Source: Legionellaceae bacterium
GTDB lineage: Bacteria; Pseudomonadota; Gammaproteobacteria; Legionellales; Legionellaceae
Assembly (NCBI GenBank): GCA_030696465.1
Contig: JAUYSE010000218.1
Coordinates: 1-18,370, forward strand
Direction: 5' to 3'
DNA: 18,370 bases
Shown here in pieces: positions 14,922-18,370 of this stretch. The notes under the pieces were generated by a model. That model was not told the DNA's origin and did not search any database. It saw nothing but the letters and a program-made list of their open reading frames with translations. Every line of letters starts with the position of its first letter. Position 1 is the stretch's first letter. The position numbers and the translations under genes are program-made.

Positions 14922-15764
14922 TTAAGGCGTCGTTTTAAACGGTGTCGGCGAGCCAGGAGTATACTCTGCCTTAGCCACTTCTTTACTTAAAAAGTGCTTA
15001 CTCAATTTCTCTGGCGTAAACATGGCTTGAAACTCCACATTAGGAATATCATCAATCGATTTCGGATTACCAGTGATCGGATCAGCTGCTTTTGTTTGCC
15101 ACTGCCCACCCTTATATTCATAACCTTGCGTATCCAAGTAATGTGAATATAAAGCGTCCATCCCAATTTTCTGCGTTCCTGAACCGTCTTTATCCAAACT
15201 CAAGGTCGAATTTACCGTCACGTCTATTTGTCCTTTTCCTGGACGTGTGACACTTGTATTTGCCGTCATTTCTTGCACGGAGCTACGTAAAAAACTAGGA
15301 ATTTTCCCGCCGGTTTTCTCCGCCAGAAAGACAGAGCCACCTACCTTTTTCTTCACCAGATTACTCAACTGATTGAATCCCTCGCCCAGTGCGGCGCTGA
15401 TATTATTGTTGATACTCTCTGGATCCAACTGCCTTCTGTCTTGCAGCATTTTTAAAAGCCCGACAATTTCGCAAAAAGCGGACACGAAGTTATCATAGGT
15501 GGCTTGTCGACCTGATGAAAAATCTTTCAAAGTTCTATGTATTTCTTCCTCAATTTTACTGTCTTCGTATTGCTTGTTTTTTTCTGCCCGCTCTTTCCGC
15601 AATCGTTGCTCACGCGTATTGGCTTGCGAATCGATGCGCATCCCTTTTACTTCGTTGAGTGCGCTTTTCAATGGCATAGAAGAGATTGACGGAGTCTTTT
15701 GTGTATTACCCAATTGAACAACGTTCTTTGGTGCAACTTCCTCTGGTATGATAGGCTTTGGCAT
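14922..15764 (-). CDS. Hypothetical protein, 280 aa
   Basis: No family recognised. The N-terminal 45 residues are Pro/Ser/Lys-rich and probably disordered. Residues about 50-80 are strongly charged (REQRLRKERAEKNKQYEDSK) and may form a coiled coil. The middle (about 85-145) is helical. The C-terminal part contains short tyrosine- and glycine-rich stretches (YLDTQGYEYKGGQW) and ends in a Pro/Thr-rich tail (GSPTPFKTTP). No signal peptide or membrane segment is seen. The ATG at 15764 has GAGG seven bases upstream. A promoter-like sequence overlaps the end of lpxH (15788-15816). It is followed after 24 bases by the 305-aa ORF, which suggests a two-gene unit inserted between minC-lpxH and the lepA operon. 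The composition would be compatible with a secreted effector, but that is inference. Confidence 0.8.
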   Translation of the reverse strand: MPKPIIPEEVAPKNVVQLGNTQKTPSISSMPLKSALNEVKGMRIDSQANTREQRLRKERAEKNKQYEDSKIEEEIHRTLKDFSSGRQATYDNFVSAFCEIVGLLKMLQDRRQLDPESINNNISAALGEGFNQLSNLVKKKVGGSVFLAEKTGGKIPSFLRSSVQEMTANTSVTRPGKGQIDVTVNSTLSLDKDGSGTQKIGMDALYSHYLDTQGYEYKGGQWQTKAADPITGNPKSIDDIPNVEFQAMFTPEKLSKHFLSKEVAKAEYTPGSPTPFKTTP

Positions 15765-15787
15765 GATAGACCTCGAAATTTTAATAA

Positions 15788-15816
15788 ATACTACAAATTA
15801 GGGCCCACGATTACAA
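15788..15816 (-). promoter_or_regulatory. Possible promoter for the two unknown genes
   Basis: Minus strand: TTGTAA (15811-15816, overlapping the lpxH stop codon), a 17-base spacer, then TAGTAT (15788-15793). Spacing is ideal and the hexamers are fair. The pair could also be read through from lpxH, since no terminator is seen between them. Confidence 0.45.
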
Positions 15817-16557
15817 GGGCTGAATAAACTCAAAACCACTCTTTTGAGTATACCACAAAAATCGTGGGTTTGCATCCCAGTCACTCAGGACATAGCGTAA
15901 ATACTGGCCTCCTGGGGCATCATACACATGTCGAGCAGGCTTATGGGTATGTCCATGAATGAGCGTTTTTAACCCATGACGGTCCATATCCGCTAATACT
16001 GCCGATTCACTCACATCCATTTGCACCGCACTTTTTTGCCCCGTATGCTGCTCACTATACCGTCGCACACGTTGTACCATCGTTTGTCGCAACCACTTTG
16101 GCAAACACAAAAATATTTTAGAAAATAACGCATTGCGGGTGAGGCGTCGAAAACGCTGATGAATGATATCGCCGGTACAGTATTGATCGCCATGCGTCAA
16201 TAATACCGTCTGCCCCTCCAAAGACAAAACATAAGGATCGATCATTCGTTTTATACCGGCGGCTTCTAAAAATCGCGGCCCTAATAAAAAATCTCGATTT
16301 CCGGGCAGGTAGAATACGCGAATACCCGCATCGGTCAACTGACGCCATAGTGGCACAATAGACCAGGTAAACGCATCCATTAAGTCATCGCCTGTCCAGG
16401 CATAGAAAAAATCACCTAAAACGTACACCGACTTCGTATGCGTCAAAGCCCATTGCACCCAACGCTCAAAACGTTGCGTGATCTCAGGCTGATCGGGATG
16501 AAGATGAACATCTGAAATAAATACCGCATCTGCTCTTGGCCCCTGGCCCTCAGACAT
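15811..16557 (-). CDS. lpxH: UDP-2,3-diacylglucosamine pyrophosphatase LpxH
   Basis: LpxH hydrolyses UDP-2,3-diacylglucosamine to lipid X and UMP, the fourth step of lipid A synthesis, at the inner face of the inner membrane. With the ATG at 16557 the protein is 248 aa (about 240 in E. coli). The di-metal calcineurin-like site is complete: ISDVHL (Asp16, His18), GDFFYAWTGDD (Asp49), LPGNRDF (Asn87), LTHGDQYCTGD (His122) and HGHTHKP (His201, His203), spaced as in E. coli LpxH. GDFFYAW replaces the more common GDLFEAW. The frame also has a TTG at 16563 that would overlap the minC stop. I prefer the ATG, two bases after that stop, since the extra residues add nothing recognisable. It is co-transcribed behind minC. 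Its presence implies the cell makes lipid A. Confidence 0.95.
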   Translation of the reverse strand: MSEGQGPRADAVFISDVHLHPDQPEITQRFERWVQWALTHTKSVYVLGDFFYAWTGDDLMDAFTWSIVPLWRQLTDAGIRVFYLPGNRDFLLGPRFLEAAGIKRMIDPYVLSLEGQTVLLTHGDQYCTGDIIHQRFRRLTRNALFSKIFLCLPKWLRQTMVQRVRRYSEQHTGQKSAVQMDVSESAVLADMDRHGLKTLIHGHTHKPARHVYDAPGGQYLRYVLSDWDANPRFLWYTQKSGFEFIQPL

Positions 16558-16559
16558 TC

Positions 16560-17267
16560 TCAAGAACCCCCGACGGGCTCAATACACAAACGATCTTCGT
16601 CTAAATACACTTGGCATGCACCAGTAAAAGATTCTATGCCTTCATTTAAACGATACACGCCCGCAATAGAAACCAATTCAGGTGAAAATGATTGACAAAA
16701 AATACGGGCAGTTCTGTCCCCTGACATTCCCGCTAAGGCTCTACCACGTAATGCACCGTAAATATAGATATTCCCTTCTGCTAAGACTTCTGCACCTTGG
16801 CCTACCGAAGAGACGACCAATAAATCACCGTTAGAATTCACAATTTTTTGTCCGGAGCGAACCTGTTGCGTTTGCATTTTTGTTTTTGCATTCACCGTAA
16901 TAATTTCGTGCGTTACTACCGGCTCTGCATAGGGTTTATCTTGATCCGTTGAGCCATTTAATGTCCCTAAACTCAGGCATTGAGCCATGGTATTCAGAAA
17001 GGACGTCCCCCCTTGAATGGCAACGGGCACCATATGATGTTCGCGCAAATATCCGCACAACACCTGTAAATCAAGCGTGTCATCAGTCAGTGCGGTGCAA
17101 TCTAAAACCACAGGAGTATTGTCAAACCACTTTGGAAGTTTTTTAACGGTCTCTTGAATTTCTGCGTACAAAGCATCGAGATTACTACTCAACAACTGAA
17201 CCACCGTCAGGGGGTAAAGTCGCCCTTTCAGCTTAAATGCTTGGGATTTAACAAGATTATCCGCCAT
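16560..17267 (-). CDS. minC: Septum site-determining protein MinC
   Basis: MinC inhibits FtsZ polymerisation and, with MinD, keeps the division septum away from the poles. The protein is 235 aa, as in the family. Seen: an N-terminal FtsZ-inhibiting domain (about 1-105, with FKLKGRLYPLTVVQL and PVVLDCTAL), a variable linker (about 106-130), and the C-terminal beta-helix domain with VRSGQKIVNSNGDLLVVSSVG-type repeats, GNIYIYGALRGRALAGMSGD (the family signature) and ARIFCQSFSPELVSIAG. The ATG at 17267 is preceded by a strong AGGGGAG. It is followed by lpxH with a two-base gap and lies back to back with the fadD-like gene. minD and minE, commonly found together with minC, are not adjacent on this side. 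Confidence 0.95.
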   Translation of the reverse strand: MADNLVKSQAFKLKGRLYPLTVVQLLSSNLDALYAEIQETVKKLPKWFDNTPVVLDCTALTDDTLDLQVLCGYLREHHMVPVAIQGGTSFLNTMAQCLSLGTLNGSTDQDKPYAEPVVTHEIITVNAKTKMQTQQVRSGQKIVNSNGDLLVVSSVGQGAEVLAEGNIYIYGALRGRALAGMSGDRTARIFCQSFSPELVSIAGVYRLNEGIESFTGACQVYLDEDRLCIEPVGGS

Positions 17268-17392
17268 AACTCCCCTCTATAACCCATTATTTTCCCTATA
17301 CTAACACTTTAAACTTGAATTTTGAATTCACCTGCGATTAAATTCCCCCTTCGGGATATGACTCATTTTAAGAATAATAAAGGAACTTTTGC
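17268..17392. other. Divergent promoter region between minC and the acyl-CoA ligase gene
   Basis: 125 bases separating the two divergent start codons, AT-rich. A candidate promoter for the rightward gene is listed separately. For minC, TATAGG or TAGTAT on the minus strand near 17295-17305 could serve as a -10, but no good -35 is seen. Confidence 0.5.
17315..17344 (+). promoter_or_regulatory. Candidate promoter for the fadD-like gene
   Basis: TTGAAT (17315-17320), an 18-base spacer and TAAATT (17339-17344), giving a leader of about 40 bases. The match is moderate. No clear FadR-type operator was recognised. Confidence 0.35.
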
Positions 17393-18370
17393 ATGGAACA
17401 ACCCTGGCTAGCCCACTATCCCCCCAATGTCGCAGCAAGCATTGATTGCAACGCCTATGCTTCCTTACTGCCACTTTTCACCGAAACCTGCCAACGTTTT
17501 ACCCATGAGATTGCGTATGAAAACTTTGGAACCCCCCTTTCTTATCAAGAGCTCTATGACAATAGCACGCATTTAGCGGCCTATTTTCAATCGTTGGGTT
17601 TATCCCCCGGTGCGCGTATCGCCATCATGATGCCCAATCTTTTGCAATACCCCATCGCCATCTTTGCCATTTTACGTGCCGGATTTGTCGTCACCAACAT
17701 CAACCCCTTATACACCCCTTATGAACTTGCGAACCAACTCAACGACTCCGGTGCCGAAGTACTTATCGTATTAGACCATTTTGCGCATACGGTACAAGCT
17801 GCTTTACCTCATATTTCCGTCAAACAGGTGCTCATCACTCAACTTGGCGATTATTTTCCAACATGGAAACGTTGGCTCAGCCAACTGATGATGCAATATT
17901 TCAAAAAAATGATTCCCGCTTACCAGATCCCTACTGCACAAACGTGGAGAAACGCCCTGCAAGAAGGACGCAGCAAACCTTTCACCCACTTTGAAGCACA
18001 ACATGATACTCTGGCTTTTCTACAATACACCGGGGGCACCACCGGTATCTCTAAAGCCGCTATGCTCACCCATAAAAATATTCTTGCGAACTTGCTACAA
18101 GCAACAGAGTGGATATCCCCCATTGGATTAGATCATACCGATATCGCGGTCACCGCATTACCGATGTACCATATTTTCTCACTCACCGCGAATTGCTTGG
18201 TGTTTTTAAAAATCGGCGCCAAAAATATCCTTATCACGAATCCTAGAGATATTTCTCACTTTATAAAAACCATACGTAAAGCCGGCTTTACGACCATAAC
18301 GGGGGTTAACACTTTGTTTAATACGCTGTTACACCATCCTGACTTTGATAAAATTGATTTTTCTCACTTA
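17393..18370 (+). CDS. fadD: Long-chain fatty acyl-CoA ligase, FadD type (3' truncated by the window)
   Basis: FadD activates fatty acids to acyl-CoA with ATP at the inner membrane, feeding beta-oxidation or lipid synthesis. The first 326 residues are visible (full family length is about 550-560), and the frame runs off the window. Seen: the N-terminal LSYQELYDNSTHLAAYFQSLGL, VVTNINPLYTPYEL, the AMP-binding P-loop YTGGTTGISK (212-221) followed by AAMLTHKN where FadD usually has GAMLTH, and ALPMYHIFSLT. The order and spacing follow E. coli FadD closely. The ATG at 17393 has AAAGGAAC well placed upstream. Paralogues of this family are common, so the symbol rests on overall resemblance and the specificity is not proven. 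It is transcribed divergently from minC and has no functional link to it that I can see. Confidence 0.9.
   Translation, partial: MEQPWLAHYPPNVAASIDCNAYASLLPLFTETCQRFTHEIAYENFGTPLSYQELYDNSTHLAAYFQSLGLSPGARIAIMMPNLLQYPIAIFAILRAGFVVTNINPLYTPYELANQLNDSGAEVLIVLDHFAHTVQAALPHISVKQVLITQLGDYFPTWKRWLSQLMMQYFKKMIPAYQIPTAQTWRNALQEGRSKPFTHFEAQHDTLAFLQYTGGTTGISKAAMLTHKNILANLLQATEWISPIGLDHTDIAVTALPMYHIFSLTANCLVFLKIGAKNILITNPRDISHFIKTIRKAGFTTITGVNTLFNTLLHHPDFDKIDFSHL

Noticed and set aside
16558..16563. TTG start for LpxH overlapping the minC stop
   Set aside because: An ATG two codons downstream gives a normal protein; the alternative cannot be fully excluded but adds only two residues.

Overview
The window looks like a chromosomal piece of a moderately AT-rich gammaproteobacterium, most plausibly an intracellular or host-associated one (a Legionellales/Coxiellaceae-type genome is my inference). 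The housekeeping proteins (LepA, LepB, RNase III, QueA, TsaD, LpxH, MinC, FadD) are gammaproteobacterial in kind. They sit among very large unknown proteins, short palindromic repeats, gene debris and lineage-specific ORFs of the sort seen in such genomes. No tRNA, rRNA, CRISPR array or complete transposase gene was found.

Layout. Positions 1-5635 (+) hold one giant protein of about 1870 aa with a SecA/DEAD-type ATPase motor in its middle third. The motor is flanked by a long helical N-terminal region without a recognised domain and by a low-complexity linker plus a charged C-terminal region. Positions 5636-7546 are an unstable zone. It contains a large inverted repeat, a YhcG/DUF1016 gene cut short and fused in frame to a small Cys-rich membrane protein, a second 236-bp copy of the giant gene's 3' end, nested inverted repeats and a 20-bp tandem repeat. 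Positions 7547-13621 (-) are a tight operon transcribed as lepA-lepB-rnc-queA-(degenerate tgt)-tsaD, with 1-39 nt gaps or short overlaps and a good sigma70-like promoter at 13656-13684. Positions 13640-13979 are a repeat-rich intergenic region. Positions 13980-15764 (-) are two adjacent genes of unknown function with their own possible promoter. Positions 15811-17267 (-) are minC-lpxH. Position 17393 to the window end (+) is the start of a divergent fadD-type acyl-CoA ligase.

How the genes fit together. The central operon joins translation (LepA), secretion (LepB signal peptidase), RNA processing (RNase III) and two tRNA modifications (the queuosine pathway via QueA, and t6A37 via TsaD). The TGT-like gene sits where tgt normally lies after queA. 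It keeps the zinc-binding C-terminus but has lost most recognisable catalytic motifs, so it is probably a pseudoenzyme or a decaying gene. Era, commonly next to rnc, is absent here.

Most notable observations: the degenerate TGT in a normal queA operon; palindromic repeats that contribute coding sequence (ends of two genes and two interior sites of the giant SecA-like protein); the DUF1016/small membrane protein fusion bracketed by duplicated pieces of the giant gene; and an exact 23-bp in-frame identity between tsaD and one of the unknown ORFs. I did not find a clearly complete new multi-gene system.
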